In this document: positions 1-7,862 of the stretch, piece after piece
Layout of the letters: every line of letters starts with the position of its first letter
Numbering within the stretch: position 1 is the stretch's first letter
Origin: a virus
Virus record (IMG/VR): IMGVR_UViG_3300032397_000083
Span: 1 to 23,512 of that record
Reading direction: 5' to 3' (one strand)
DNA: 23,512 bases
The notes under the pieces: generated by a model
What the model was told of the DNA's origin: nothing
Databases searched by the model: none
What the model saw: the letters and a program-made list of their open reading frames with translations, nothing else
Position numbers and translations under genes: made by a program

Positions 1-305
1 GGGGTGACTTGAACTTTCCCCACTAAGCTACATAGAACTAGACACCGCATATACTGCATATTGTTTATATATAATATTTATCCTGTTTATTTTAGATGCT
101 TATTCTATATACTCCATATACTTTTTCAAGTCACCCTATCACCCTAAGGGGTTAAAAATGGAATATGATTGGTGTTTTTTGGTGGGTTACTGCTCCAATT
201 TCCGAGTCACCTTTTGCCACTTACATGTCACCCTAGCCCTATATTTTAATTTTTCTGCTAATTGACAACGTTAAACTACTTTTAGTGTGTAAAGTGAAAA
301 ACCGT
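1..305. other. candidate replication origin: AT-rich core with GTCACCC-type repeats
   Basis: No gene is visible here. The stretch from about 14 to 124 is very AT-rich and is flanked by short repeats of the form (G/A)TCACC(C/T): inverted at 2-8, direct at 130-136, 138-144, 206-211 and 227-233, with two more at 375-381 and 386-392 next to the primase stop. Established knowledge: D5/VapE-type phage and phage-satellite replication proteins (for example SaPI Rep) bind short repeats flanking an AT-rich region directly 3' of their own gene. This stretch lies directly 3' of such a gene, so an origin is inferred. More repeats may lie to the left, outside the window. Confidence 0.45.
2..136. repeat. 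12-bp perfect inverted repeat around AT-rich segment
   Basis: GGGTGACTTGAA at 2-13 is the exact reverse complement of TTCAAGTCACCC at 125-136. The 111 bases between them are almost entirely A and T. The arms include one copy each of the GTCACCC word that recurs through 1-400, so the repeat may be two outward-facing binding sites rather than a hairpin. Confidence 0.75.
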
Positions 306-344
306 AAAAAGAAAACCGGGCCGAATAATTAAATTTGAGCCCGG
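306..344 (-). terminator. intrinsic terminator of the primase unit
   Basis: Read leftwards, CCGGGC (344-339) pairs with GCCCGG (321-316), and a T-rich run follows (complement of 315-306, TTTTCTTTTT). The hairpin is about 60 bases past the primase stop codon, as expected for the end of that transcript. The stem is only 6 bp with a long AT loop, so strength is moderate. A T-rich stretch also follows on the + side (345-358), so it could work in both directions. Confidence 0.6.
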
Positions 345-402
345 ATTGATTTATTTTTAGAGAAGTGCCTACCTATCACCCCCCTATCACCCCCACCCCT
401 TT

Positions 403-2715
403 TTAGTCTTGCTGCTCAATTAAGCGCCACCACTTGCGCCCTTTTATGTACCTAACTTCTGCATGATTTTGCCGTAGCGCTTTGGCGGCGAATTGGAAGT
501 GTCGAGCGTTGGGGCGCCAACGGTCAAACGGCCCACCGGGCGAAAAAAGATTGACCAAGCTAAACCGGTCTTTGTCGAAAGTGCTATCCGCCTTTGCAGT
601 CTCTTTAGCTAAGAATGCCTCAAATTCATGCGACATAAGGGCGCTTTCGTCCTCTACCAGTTTTGCCGCTTGTAGCTCCTTAGCAACAATCACCGCCTGG
701 CCCTCTAGCTCAAGCGTTGCCTCTAGTTTGTTGTCGTAAATGAAAAGCGCTTCGGCCCATAGCTGGTCGCGCCACTTATGCAGGGCTTTAAAGTCTACCT
801 TGCCGCAAACGACCGGGTTAAAGCGCCTGTTACCCGTCGGGTCTTTTAGGTAGGCCCGCTGGTTAGTGGTGCCAAAAAACACCAATTGGCGCGGCACTTC
901 GATATTAACCCTACCGTAGGCCGGGCGGTATTTATCGACTTTCCTCGTTAAAAACGCCTTAATCGTCTCAACCTCGTGACGACTAAGGCTTTCTAGTTCG
1001 CCGAATTCGTGTACTCTCATGCCCCTAAGCTTAGAGGCCGCGTCCTTATCATGCATCGGCGGAAGCCAATCGTTAAAATACTGTTCCCCGAATAGAATTT
1101 CCCCAAACAATGATTTGCCAACGCCTTGCGCCCCCTCCAAAATAGGCATCCAATCGAATTTGGCGCCGGGGCGAAAAGTCCTCGTGATCGACGCCACTAG
1201 CCACTTGCGCATCACTTGGGCTAGGTACTCGCCGTCGCCCTCGGCCGCGCAATAGTCGCTTAACCACGTATCAAGGCGGTTCACCCCGTCCCAAGCGGGT
1301 AGCGCCCTTAGTTCGTCGATGACCGGGTGAAAAGCGTTCTTACGGCCGATATGGGTCACGGCCTCATAAACGGTGTTCACGGGGGGCTCAAAACGGTATT
1401 TTTGTGAAAGCCAGGTTTTTATATTGACAAAATCCGCATCCTCTACTATGCGCCCTACCGCTTTTTTGCCGCCTGTCCACGGGCCGTCCATGCCGTATAA
1501 ACAGCGGTCGCCTAGTTCGTCGTAACGAAAAGCCACTTTGCCGACCACATGACGCAGCACTAGCAGCGTATTTTTCAAGGTCGCCTTAGGTGTGCCGCCC
1601 TTATCCCTTTCTAGCTTGCCCTGCCAGGCTTCCTCGCCCCCGCTGGCTTCGGTGAGCTCGGCTGTTTGCTGTTTTGCCTCCTTGGCGCCAAGGCGGGGCA
1701 CTTGGTCGGCCTCGTCAAGTGGCAAGGCGCTGAACACCTTATTAACCCCTAGCTCTAGTTTGGCCTTAGCTAAGCAGTAGCGACTAACCCACGCCGCCGC
1801 CGATCGCCTAGACGTCGACTTGCAATGCTCGTAGGCCGCTTCACCAAGGTAGGTCGAACTATCGGTAAGAACGCTTAGAATTTCCTGATCTCGGTAATCC
1901 GCTTTGACCATGGCAAGTGCCACGCTAAAACATGCGGCCGAACGGTCATCGACGTTTTTGCCATTTAGGATCATGTCAACTATGCGGCTGCTGAGGCGCG
2001 ACGAAATTAAGTCTACTTCTACCGGTCTAAATTCAGTGGTGTTTTTAGCAAGTGGTTTTGCTCCTGATTTTTTCCCTTGAACGGCGCCCGAAACGAGCGG
2101 TATATTCCGCTGTGCCAGTGATACAGACCAGCGGTAAGGTTTTTTGGTGTCCGGGTGTATGGTCGGGGGCAGTACCACCTGCCGCCCGACACTCATTAGC
2201 TCTACTTCCCATGCTGTTTTTACCCTCCATCCCGCTTTAAGTTTTTCCTCGGTGATAATCCTTTTTTCAACGTAGGCTATCTGCGCCCTGTTTGCCGCTG
2301 CGTCGGACGGTGAAAACACCACGGCTAGCTCGCTTGAGCGTCCAAGCTTGCGCGATTCTACCGGCGCAGCCGTTTTGACCACTAGGCGAAAACCGTATCC
2401 CGTCTCAATAATCGGCGCTTTTTCCATGAGGCCCGGAAAGTGTTTTTCTAGTTCGGCCAGGGCCTCAACACGGTGGTGTTTTTCACCCGATTTTAAATCG
2501 ACGTCGATATTGGCTAGATAATTGCCGCAAGCGAGTTTTGACGCTTCGCCGGTTCTAACGCCAAGGCCGTAGCCGGGGCGGTAGGCTTTTTCAAGTGCTG
2601 GCCATTTATCTCTCGGCCCGGTGGTCCATTTTGAATTGAGCGGGGCTTTTGAATTTGGGCGCAGCCAGTGAACGGCGAAGCCTAAATCGTAAAGGCGTTT
2701 TGCTTCATTTAGCAT
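403..2715 (-). CDS. primase-polymerase / VapE-type (D5-like) helicase, phage replication initiator
   Basis: The 770-aa protein has two parts. The N-terminal third resembles bifunctional primase-polymerases: metal-binding D71-x-D73 in NIDVDLKSG, a third acidic motif at VEL (171-173), then a PPTIHP segment (183-188). The usual histidine of motif II appears replaced (GYGFRLVV at 106-113). The C-terminal part is a VirE/VapE-like SF3-type ATPase: Walker A GAQGVGKS (528-535), an acidic Walker B region HEFGELE (569-575), GTTN (615-618) and TGNRRF (627-632). It would prime and unwind phage DNA at the origin. The ATG at 2715 follows a GGGGG ribosome site and overlaps the upstream HTH gene by 11 bases, so the two are co-translated. 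An origin-like repeat region and a terminator lie directly downstream. It is transcribed away from the other replication genes. Confidence 0.9.
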   Translation of the reverse strand: MLNEAKRLYDLGFAVHWLRPNSKAPLNSKWTTGPRDKWPALEKAYRPGYGLGVRTGEASKLACGNYLANIDVDLKSGEKHHRVEALAELEKHFPGLMEKAPIIETGYGFRLVVKTAAPVESRKLGRSSELAVVFSPSDAAANRAQIAYVEKRIITEEKLKAGWRVKTAWEVELMSVGRQVVLPPTIHPDTKKPYRWSVSLAQRNIPLVSGAVQGKKSGAKPLAKNTTEFRPVEVDLISSRLSSRIVDMILNGKNVDDRSAACFSVALAMVKADYRDQEILSVLTDSSTYLGEAAYEHCKSTSRRSAAAWVSRYCLAKAKLELGVNKVFSALPLDEADQVPRLGAKEAKQQTAELTEASGGEEAWQGKLERDKGGTPKATLKNTLLVLRHVVGKVAFRYDELGDRCLYGMDGPWTGGKKAVGRIVEDADFVNIKTWLSQKYRFEPPVNTVYEAVTHIGRKNAFHPVIDELRALPAWDGVNRLDTWLSDYCAAEGDGEYLAQVMRKWLVASITRTFRPGAKFDWMPILEGAQGVGKSLFGEILFGEQYFNDWLPPMHDKDAASKLRGMRVHEFGELESLSRHEVETIKAFLTRKVDKYRPAYGRVNIEVPRQLVFFGTTNQRAYLKDPTGNRRFNPVVCGKVDFKALHKWRDQLWAEALFIYDNKLEATLELEGQAVIVAKELQAAKLVEDESALMSHEFEAFLAKETAKADSTFDKDRFSLVNLFSPGGPFDRWRPNARHFQFAAKALRQNHAEVRYIKGRKWWRLIEQQD

Positions 2716-2965
2716 TTACACGCCCCCTTTTCACTGCGACCGGGGCCTTTAGTTTTGGTTCGGTAGACGCGATAATTGACTCGAAAGTTAAATCACCACC
2801 GGATATTTCGATTAAATCCCGTATGTGATTTACCTTCGGCCAGCCCGTGGCTAGGTACCAACGCTTTACCGAACCATGATTTAATTTGAGGCGTGCGGCA
2901 ATGGCCGCTATGCCCCCGAATTTTGTAGCCCACTCTTGAAAGGTCAATGCTCGTTTTTTGGCCAT
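2705..2965 (-). CDS. small helix-turn-helix DNA-binding regulator
   Basis: The 86-aa basic protein contains a compact helix-turn-helix: FGGIAAIAARLKLNHGSVKRW, followed by GWPK and a C-terminal LTFESII segment, resembling YdaS/Cro-type phage repressors. The ATG at 2965 is preferred; the frame is open to a TTG at 2983, but that codon has no ribosome site, whereas GGAG lies 12 bases before the ATG. It is the first gene of the leftward unit and overlaps the primase start by 11 bases. It faces the replication operon across a 140-base region containing inverted GTGTAA/TTACAC words, so it probably regulates one or both divergent promoters. Target and sign of control are inferred. Confidence 0.7.
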   Translation of the reverse strand: MAKKRALTFQEWATKFGGIAAIAARLKLNHGSVKRWYLATGWPKVNHIRDLIEISGGDLTFESIIASTEPKLKAPVAVKRGRVNAK

Positions 2966-3019
2966 GAGTGCGGGGAGCTCCAATAGAGGAATGGGGAAAC
3001 AGCAAATTTTTCGGGGCCT

Positions 3020-3105
3020 AAAGTGAGTTATGGTTTTACTCCCAAGGCCGAGTGTGTGTAAAGTGCTGACTAGAAAAAGTTACACTTGACCCCCAAGCGG
3101 ACGTT
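3020..3105. promoter_or_regulatory. divergent control region between HTH regulator and replication operon
   Basis: GTGTAA (3056-3061) and TTACAC (3080-3085) form an inverted pair separated by 18 bases, suiting a dimeric regulator. The 12-mer GTGTGTAAAGTG (3054-3065) recurs exactly at 285-296 in the gene-free left end. A weak rightward promoter can be drawn as TTTACT (3035-3040), 18-base spacer, TAAAGT (3059-3064), which would place the -10 box inside the proposed operator. No convincing leftward promoter was picked out. Confidence 0.4.
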
Positions 3106-4434
3106 ATGAACACACCGGCCCATAAGCGTTTGCGCTTACTTGCGCACCAGCGCGATTCAGTAGCGTTTGCGTTGCCTAGGCGTGCTTGCTACCTGGGGCT
3201 TGATCCAGGACTAGGCAAAACGGCTACAGCGGCGTGCATACTCGCTAGCTGGGTGCTTCCTTCGGTGTACATAACACCACCCTTTTTAGTGCGAAACATC
3301 GAGGCCGAATTTCAAAAATGGGCGCCTTATTTATCGCTGCTAGTTTGGGCGCCAAAGGTTTTTGATTTTACCGGCGTTGACGTTTTAATTGTTCCCGATT
3401 CGTATTTAGACCACCCCAGGCTAGTGCCTTTTGTCTTAGACTATTTAGCTGCTCGGCCCGGTGCGCTGGTAGTGGACGAAGCGCATAGGTTTAAAGAGCC
3501 AAAATCAAAGCGCACCAGGGCCCTTTTTAGCAAGCTAGCCCCGCTGTTTTACCGGCGCGTATACATGAGCGGTACGCCCATGCCAAACCGGCCTATGGAG
3601 CTCTATACCGTCCTATCAAACGAGGCCCCAGATACCATTGAGTACATGAGCGTTTTTGACTTTGGGCGTAAATACTGCGCCGGGTTCAGGGGGCGTTTTG
3701 GTTGGGACTTTTCCGGGGCCTCAAACATGCGCGAGCTACAATGGCGCGTTCGCGGTATGCGCTGGCCGTTCATGCTACGTCTGAGAAAAGAGCTACTTAA
3801 CCTCCCGCCGATCACCGAGGAATTATTCATACTCTCGGACGATATGAGCCCCAAGCTAGCGGCGATGGACTTAGCCGTAAAGACGGCCCTTGGCGATAAA
3901 GGCCGCACGAAATTAAAAGAGCGAATTGCGCTAGCGGAAAATAAAACACCAGAGGCCCTGCATACCGCTACTTACCGGCGCCTAGTCGGCATGGAAAAGG
4001 TCAGGCCCTCGGCCGAGTACGTCAACGCAGTCTTGAGTGATTCGCGGGAAAATATTTTGCTGTTTGCCTATCATGTCGAGGTTATAGCGGCCCTGGCGGT
4101 GGCACTTAAAAAGTGGAAACCATTAATTATAACGGGAAGTACCCCGGTAAAAAAGCGGCATGATTTAGTAAATACTTTTCAGACCACCAATGCGCGTTTA
4201 TTTATTGGAAATTACCACGCTATGGGTGTAGGTTTTACGCTCACAAAAGCAAACCGGGTCATGCTAGTCGAATTCGACTGGGTCCCTGGTGTTAATGACC
4301 AAGCCGGCGGGCGGGCGCACCGGATTGGCCAGGATAAATCGGTGCTAGTTCAGTATTTTGTCTATAAAAATTCGGTAGACAAAAGCATGATCGAAGCGAT
4401 ATTAAAAAAGCGATCGGCTATTGAGCATATTTAA
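3106..4434 (+). CDS. SNF2-family DEAH helicase/translocase
   Basis: The 442-aa protein has the SF2 helicase motifs of the SNF2 family: a Q-like AHQRDSV near residue 13, Walker A DPGLGKT (33-39), Walker B DEAH (124-127), motif III SGTPMPNRP (155-163), and in the C-terminal lobe the motif V/VI block with QAGGRAHRIGQ near residues 398-408. It is close to the minimal phage version of the fold with no extra domains. It opens the rightward operon that also holds a Cas4-like nuclease, a ssDNA-binding protein and DNA polymerase, a combination repeatedly found in phages, so a role in replication fork remodelling or recombination is likely. The ATG at 3106 has only a weak AGCGGA ribosome site. Confidence 0.93.
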   Translation: MNTPAHKRLRLLAHQRDSVAFALPRRACYLGLDPGLGKTATAACILASWVLPSVYITPPFLVRNIEAEFQKWAPYLSLLVWAPKVFDFTGVDVLIVPDSYLDHPRLVPFVLDYLAARPGALVVDEAHRFKEPKSKRTRALFSKLAPLFYRRVYMSGTPMPNRPMELYTVLSNEAPDTIEYMSVFDFGRKYCAGFRGRFGWDFSGASNMRELQWRVRGMRWPFMLRLRKELLNLPPITEELFILSDDMSPKLAAMDLAVKTALGDKGRTKLKERIALAENKTPEALHTATYRRLVGMEKVRPSAEYVNAVLSDSRENILLFAYHVEVIAALAVALKKWKPLIITGSTPVKKRHDLVNTFQTTNARLFIGNYHAMGVGFTLTKANRVMLVEFDWVPGVNDQAGGRAHRIGQDKSVLVQYFVYKNSVDKSMIEAILKKRSAIEHI

Positions 4435-4452
4435 TTTTTTGGGGAATGGAAA

Positions 4453-5031
4453 ATGACGCTGCAAGTTTCACTTACTTTATCCGCATCGACTACCGACGAG
4501 AGTTTGACCCTGCTTAAAGACGTTAGCGCCGCTTTGACTTCCGGCGAATACCTTGGCGCCGCAAAACGCCAAGAGACACCACTCGGAAAAACTATTGACG
4601 TGCTGCCAAAGGGGGCCAAAGCAAAACTAGCCGAGGTCGATGATTTTAGCGAGGACGCGGGGCAGGACGCTGAAGCTGACTTCGAGGCCGAACCTGAGGC
4701 GCCGAAGCGCAGCCGGGGCCGTCCGCCTAAAACGTCCGCTGCGCCGATGGTCGCGCCCAAAGTAAAAAAGGCCCCGGTTATTGACGACTACGAGAGCGAG
4801 AGTGCCGACGAGAGTGAATGTGACGACGAGGCCGAAGCCGAGGACACTGCCGAGCTAGACATTGACGGCGATATTTTGCCAGCCCTCCATACTTACTCTA
4901 AGAAGTACGGGCGTGACGCGGCGGCGGGCGTTCTAGCGAAATTCAAGATTAAAGGAATTCGCGACCTACCAGAATCTAAGTTTGCAGCATTTTTAGTTGA
5001 GCTATCTAAAACACCACGGAAAGGTAAATAG
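4453..5031 (+). CDS. acidic protein with an AT-hook, unknown function
   Basis: The 192-aa protein is not recognised as a named family. It has an N-terminal segment (1-60) that could fold, a central disordered acidic stretch rich in Asp, Glu and Ala (about 62-80 and 112-140), an AT-hook-like RSRGRPPK between them, and a C-terminal helical segment (about 145-190) of roughly even charge. AT-hooks bind the minor groove of AT-rich DNA. It sits between the SNF2 helicase and a strongly basic AT-hook protein, with a GGGGA ribosome site before the ATG at 4453. Binding to the AT-rich origin and pairing with the next, oppositely charged, gene product are inferences. Confidence 0.75.
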   Translation: MTLQVSLTLSASTTDESLTLLKDVSAALTSGEYLGAAKRQETPLGKTIDVLPKGAKAKLAEVDDFSEDAGQDAEADFEAEPEAPKRSRGRPPKTSAAPMVAPKVKKAPVIDDYESESADESECDDEAEAEDTAELDIDGDILPALHTYSKKYGRDAAAGVLAKFKIKGIRDLPESKFAAFLVELSKTPRKGK

Positions 5032-5033
5032 CC

Positions 5034-5780
5034 ATGGGCAGACCAAAAAAGAAAAGGCGCGGCCGTCCGCCGGGCTCTAAGACGAAAAAGAAAAAGACTG
5101 TAAAAACCAAAAAGCCGGCGGCGAAAAAAGCCAAGGGTAAAACCGTAAAGAAAAAAGCCCGGTCGACGGCCGCTGCATCGACGCTTAAAAAGTCGAAAGC
5201 GTCAAGAGTGGTTGATCTAGTGACCGGCAAATTTATCGCCGTTAAAAAACCGGACGTGACCCAACCGATACCCGGCGTTGACGCGCTGGACAACCACGGC
5301 GAATTTAGCCGCGAGTTAGCAGCCAGTGAGTACCGGCTATTTAATTCGCGCATCGAAGCAGCCGAGGCCCTGGAAAACCATGTTGCTTTTTTGGTCGCTC
5401 GAAACAGCGGTGCCGGGTTTAACGAACCAGCGGCCGGGCTAGAGCATGACGTGCAGGTAGACGCCAAGGCGGCGGCGTTTAACGCCTTGGCCGATTTGTT
5501 TGACGTGGTGCCGGCGAGTACGGTGTTTGCCACTAGCTACGTGATCGAAGTGAACAACGCCGCGATACCGTCTCTAGCTTGGAAGCGCGAAGCGATCACG
5601 GTGAAAAAAGCAATTCGCATTGTCAGAGACGAAATTGCTGAACAGGTAAAAGATTTTAAGGCGAAATGGAAGGAATTCGAGGCCAAGGCCGAAACGGTGA
5701 GAAAAGAGCATTTCAGGGATATTAAGGAAGCGGAAAAAGCGCTTTCAAAATTCCTCGGGGCAACGGCAAAGTATGCGTAA
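5034..5780 (+). CDS. Lys-rich AT-hook (histone-tail-like) protein
   Basis: The 248-aa protein starts with a very basic tail (residues 1-55) dominated by Lys, Ala, Arg and Pro, including an AT-hook RRGRPPGSK near residue 8. The remainder is an ordinary mixed-charge domain (about 60-248) ending in a long Lys/Glu/Ala helix that could be a coiled coil. The tail resembles those of bacterial histone H1-like proteins, but the body is not recognised. The ATG at 5034 follows GGAAAGG and starts 3 bases after the preceding gene. The end overlaps the nuclease gene by 8 bases, which ties it to the replication operon. A DNA-binding or architectural role is inferred. Confidence 0.78.
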   Translation: MGRPKKKRRGRPPGSKTKKKKTVKTKKPAAKKAKGKTVKKKARSTAAASTLKKSKASRVVDLVTGKFIAVKKPDVTQPIPGVDALDNHGEFSRELAASEYRLFNSRIEAAEALENHVAFLVARNSGAGFNEPAAGLEHDVQVDAKAAAFNALADLFDVVPASTVFATSYVIEVNNAAIPSLAWKREAITVKKAIRIVRDEIAEQVKDFKAKWKEFEAKAETVRKEHFRDIKEAEKALSKFLGATAKYA

Positions 5781-7062
5781 CGTGAGGGCGGCACTAGACG
5801 CGGAGCTAAATGCTATATTGGCAAAAACGGTGCGTTCGGAAAAGGACGAAAAAAAGGCCCATGCTCTTTTTAGCGCGTCTGGTTCTAAGCGCTGGTTAAA
5901 TTGCCCTGGTAGCATAAACCTTTGTGAAAACTTGCCGCCCTTGCCCGAATCAGTGTACGCGGCCGAAGGTACTAAGGCCCATGCTTGCTTTGAATTTTTG
6001 CTTAAAAACTATGCGCAATTGCCGCAAGCTATGTCGATATCGAGGAAGCATTTTTCAGAGGAAATGATAAATCACGCCTTTGACGCAGTGTGTTGGATCA
6101 TGCAAAAAGCCCCGGAAGGGGCTGAGGTGATCTCTGAAAGGCGCGTGGACGCTTCGCTGTTCACCTGTTCAAAACAGTTTGGCACCGTCGACTCAGCGAT
6201 CATTGAGGACTTTGGCCGCCTAGTGGTGATTGATTACAAGTACGGGGCCGGCGTAGCGGTGGACGTCCATGACGATGACGGCCGCGCCAATTCGCAGCTA
6301 GCTTACTACGGCCTAGGGCTATCCTATGAGTACGGGCATAACTTTAGCGAAGTCGAACTAGTCGTAATTCAGCCCCGCGCTTTTCACCCGAACGGCCCCA
6401 TTCGCTCTAGGGTCATGCCCATGGCCGAAATCTTAGCGTGGAAGGATATATTTCGCGAAGGTGTTATGGCGACGGGCGACCGAAAAGCGCCCCTTAGGGC
6501 CGGCGATTGGTGCAAATGGTGCCCCGCTGGTGTTGTATGTCCCGAGCTCAAGGGCGGCGGGCTAGCAAAGGCGCAGGTAGTCTTTAGCGACATGAGCGGC
6601 ATCGAGGCCGTGCCCGAACTAAAAATGGTAGGCCAAAAAGACTTGGGCACCATCCTTGACGGGTGCGACCAATTAGAATCATGGATTGAAAAAGTACGTT
6701 CTTTTGCCATGAGCGAGGCCATGCGCGGTAGGGAGCCCCACGGCTATAAACTGGTAGAAAAGCGGGCTCAAAGGAAGTGGGCCAATCCCGATAAATCGGC
6801 CTCGATACTTAGGCGCCATTTAGGCGACGAAGCTTTTTCAAAGCCTAAACTCCTTTCGCCCGCGCAAATAGAAAAGCAATTTGACGGCATGAGCGACTGG
6901 CTGGCAATGCATACCGTTAAGGAGAGTAGCGGCGTGAACTTAGTTAAGGCCAAGGATAAACGGCCTAAGACTAATCCAATCGCTAATGTGTTTAGCGTTA
7001 TAGATATCGAAGTAGTTAAAACACCACCCGGAAGGAAAAAACAGCCATGGCAGAAAAAGTAG
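5773..7062 (+). CDS. Cas4/RecB-like exonuclease family protein (DUF2800)
   Basis: The 429-aa protein matches the phage DUF2800 family, a branch of the PD-(D/E)XK nucleases. Visible active-site elements are EGTKAH (H70), GTVD (D140), DYK (D154, K156) and the RecB-type QLAYY (Q175, Y179). Four cysteines at the expected places, C44 in WLNCPGS and C247, C250 and C256 in the C-x2-C-x5-C block, suggest an iron-sulfur cluster as in Cas4 and AddB. It probably resects or processes DNA ends during phage replication or recombination. It overlaps the preceding gene by 8 bases and the following ssDNA-binding gene by 16. Confidence 0.9.
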   Translation: MRNVRAALDAELNAILAKTVRSEKDEKKAHALFSASGSKRWLNCPGSINLCENLPPLPESVYAAEGTKAHACFEFLLKNYAQLPQAMSISRKHFSEEMINHAFDAVCWIMQKAPEGAEVISERRVDASLFTCSKQFGTVDSAIIEDFGRLVVIDYKYGAGVAVDVHDDDGRANSQLAYYGLGLSYEYGHNFSEVELVVIQPRAFHPNGPIRSRVMPMAEILAWKDIFREGVMATGDRKAPLRAGDWCKWCPAGVVCPELKGGGLAKAQVVFSDMSGIEAVPELKMVGQKDLGTILDGCDQLESWIEKVRSFAMSEAMRGREPHGYKLVEKRAQRKWANPDKSASILRRHLGDEAFSKPKLLSPAQIEKQFDGMSDWLAMHTVKESSGVNLVKAKDKRPKTNPIANVFSVIDIEVVKTPPGRKKQPWQKK

Positions 7063-7646
7063 ACCTACAGCTTCGCAAGGTGATCACTCCCGTTTTTCGC
7101 GTTAGTTTTCCAGCGATTTTAAAGCCCAAGGCTTTTGAGGGTAAGGAGGCCGAATATTCGGTGGTGATGTTATTTGATAAAGACATCGACCTTGGCAAGC
7201 CGGCCAAAGGTCAAAAGAATTCGCTCAAGCGTGCAGCGTTCTATGCGGCCGTGGAAAAGTGGGGCAAGGATAAAACGAAGTGGCCGCGTAACCTGAAAAT
7301 GCCGTTTAGAGACGGCGAGGAAAAATCGGACGTAGACGGCTACGAGGGTACCATTTTCATTACTGCCCGCTCTAAAACGCAGCCCAATTTAGTTGACCAA
7401 CGGCTACGGCCGATTACTAGCGAGGATGATTTTTATGCCGGCTGTTATGCCCATGCCGAGGTTATGGCGGCTGCTTTCGATAATTCAGGAAATAAGGGAG
7501 TTTCTTTTTGGCTGCAAAACATCCAAAAGGTGAGAGACGGCGAACCGTTTAGCGGCCGTTTGCCAGCCGATCAGGTTTTCGGCGCCCTGGAAAGCGACGA
7601 CGACGAGGAAACGGACGGCGAAGAGTCCTACGATTTAGGATTTTAA
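7047..7646 (+). CDS. single-stranded DNA-binding protein (DUF2815)
   Basis: The 199-aa protein matches DUF2815, phage ssDNA-binding proteins with an OB fold. Typical features are the opening segment FRVSFPAILKPKAFEGK (about 18-34), a central block ending in an aromatic FYAGCYAHAEV (near 128-138), and a very acidic C-terminal tail, DDDEETDGEESYDLGF, like the partner-recruiting tails of bacterial SSB. The ATG at 7047 follows GGAAGGA and lies inside the end of the nuclease gene. Its neighbours are the nuclease and, downstream, the family A polymerase, so it should coat ssDNA at the replication fork. Confidence 0.9.
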   Translation: MAEKVDLQLRKVITPVFRVSFPAILKPKAFEGKEAEYSVVMLFDKDIDLGKPAKGQKNSLKRAAFYAAVEKWGKDKTKWPRNLKMPFRDGEEKSDVDGYEGTIFITARSKTQPNLVDQRLRPITSEDDFYAGCYAHAEVMAAAFDNSGNKGVSFWLQNIQKVRDGEPFSGRLPADQVFGALESDDDEETDGEESYDLGF

Positions 7647-7651
7647 AACAT

Positions 7652-7738
7652 ATGAAGGAATTGGCACTAGATATACTTTTTGGCGGCGCTGTTGCCTTTG
7701 GAGTATTTATAATCGCGTGGGCGATAGCAACACGATAG
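7652..7738 (+). CDS. 28-aa single-span membrane peptide
   Basis: A short frame from an ATG at 7652 encodes 28 residues, most of them one hydrophobic span (FGGAVAFGVFIIAWAIAT) with an acidic N-terminus and an Arg at the end. An AGGA lies 11 bases before the start, inside the end of the SSB gene. It is the first of three consecutive tiny membrane-protein frames in this operon (7652-8053). The compact spacing and the shared character support it as a real gene. Function is unknown. Confidence 0.5.
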   Translation: MKELALDILFGGAVAFGVFIIAWAIATR

Positions 7739-7784
7739 GTTTTAGAAAACACCATGGAAAACCCTTAGACCCGGAATTGAAAAA

Positions 7785-7862
7785 ATGACGCTGCACGAAT
7801 TGTCATTTTTATTTGTGGGCATAGCACTTGGCATTCTTTTATATACTTGGATTAGGCGATGA
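7785..7862 (+). CDS. 25-aa single-span membrane peptide
   Basis: A frame of 25 residues starts at an ATG (7785) with GGAATTG just upstream. It is one hydrophobic span (LSFLFVGIALGILLYTWI) followed by RR, which places the C-terminus in the cytoplasm. Its TGA overlaps the ATG of the next gene (ATGA at 7859-7862), the usual sign of coupled translation. Function is unknown. Confidence 0.55.
   Translation: MTLHELSFLFVGIALGILLYTWIRR

Noticed and set aside
5006-5533. Leftward Phe/Ala-rich frame of 175 codons
   Set aside because: It is the mirror of the Lys-rich codons of the basic AT-hook gene (AAA/AAG read as TTT/CTT); its hydrophobicity is a by-product.
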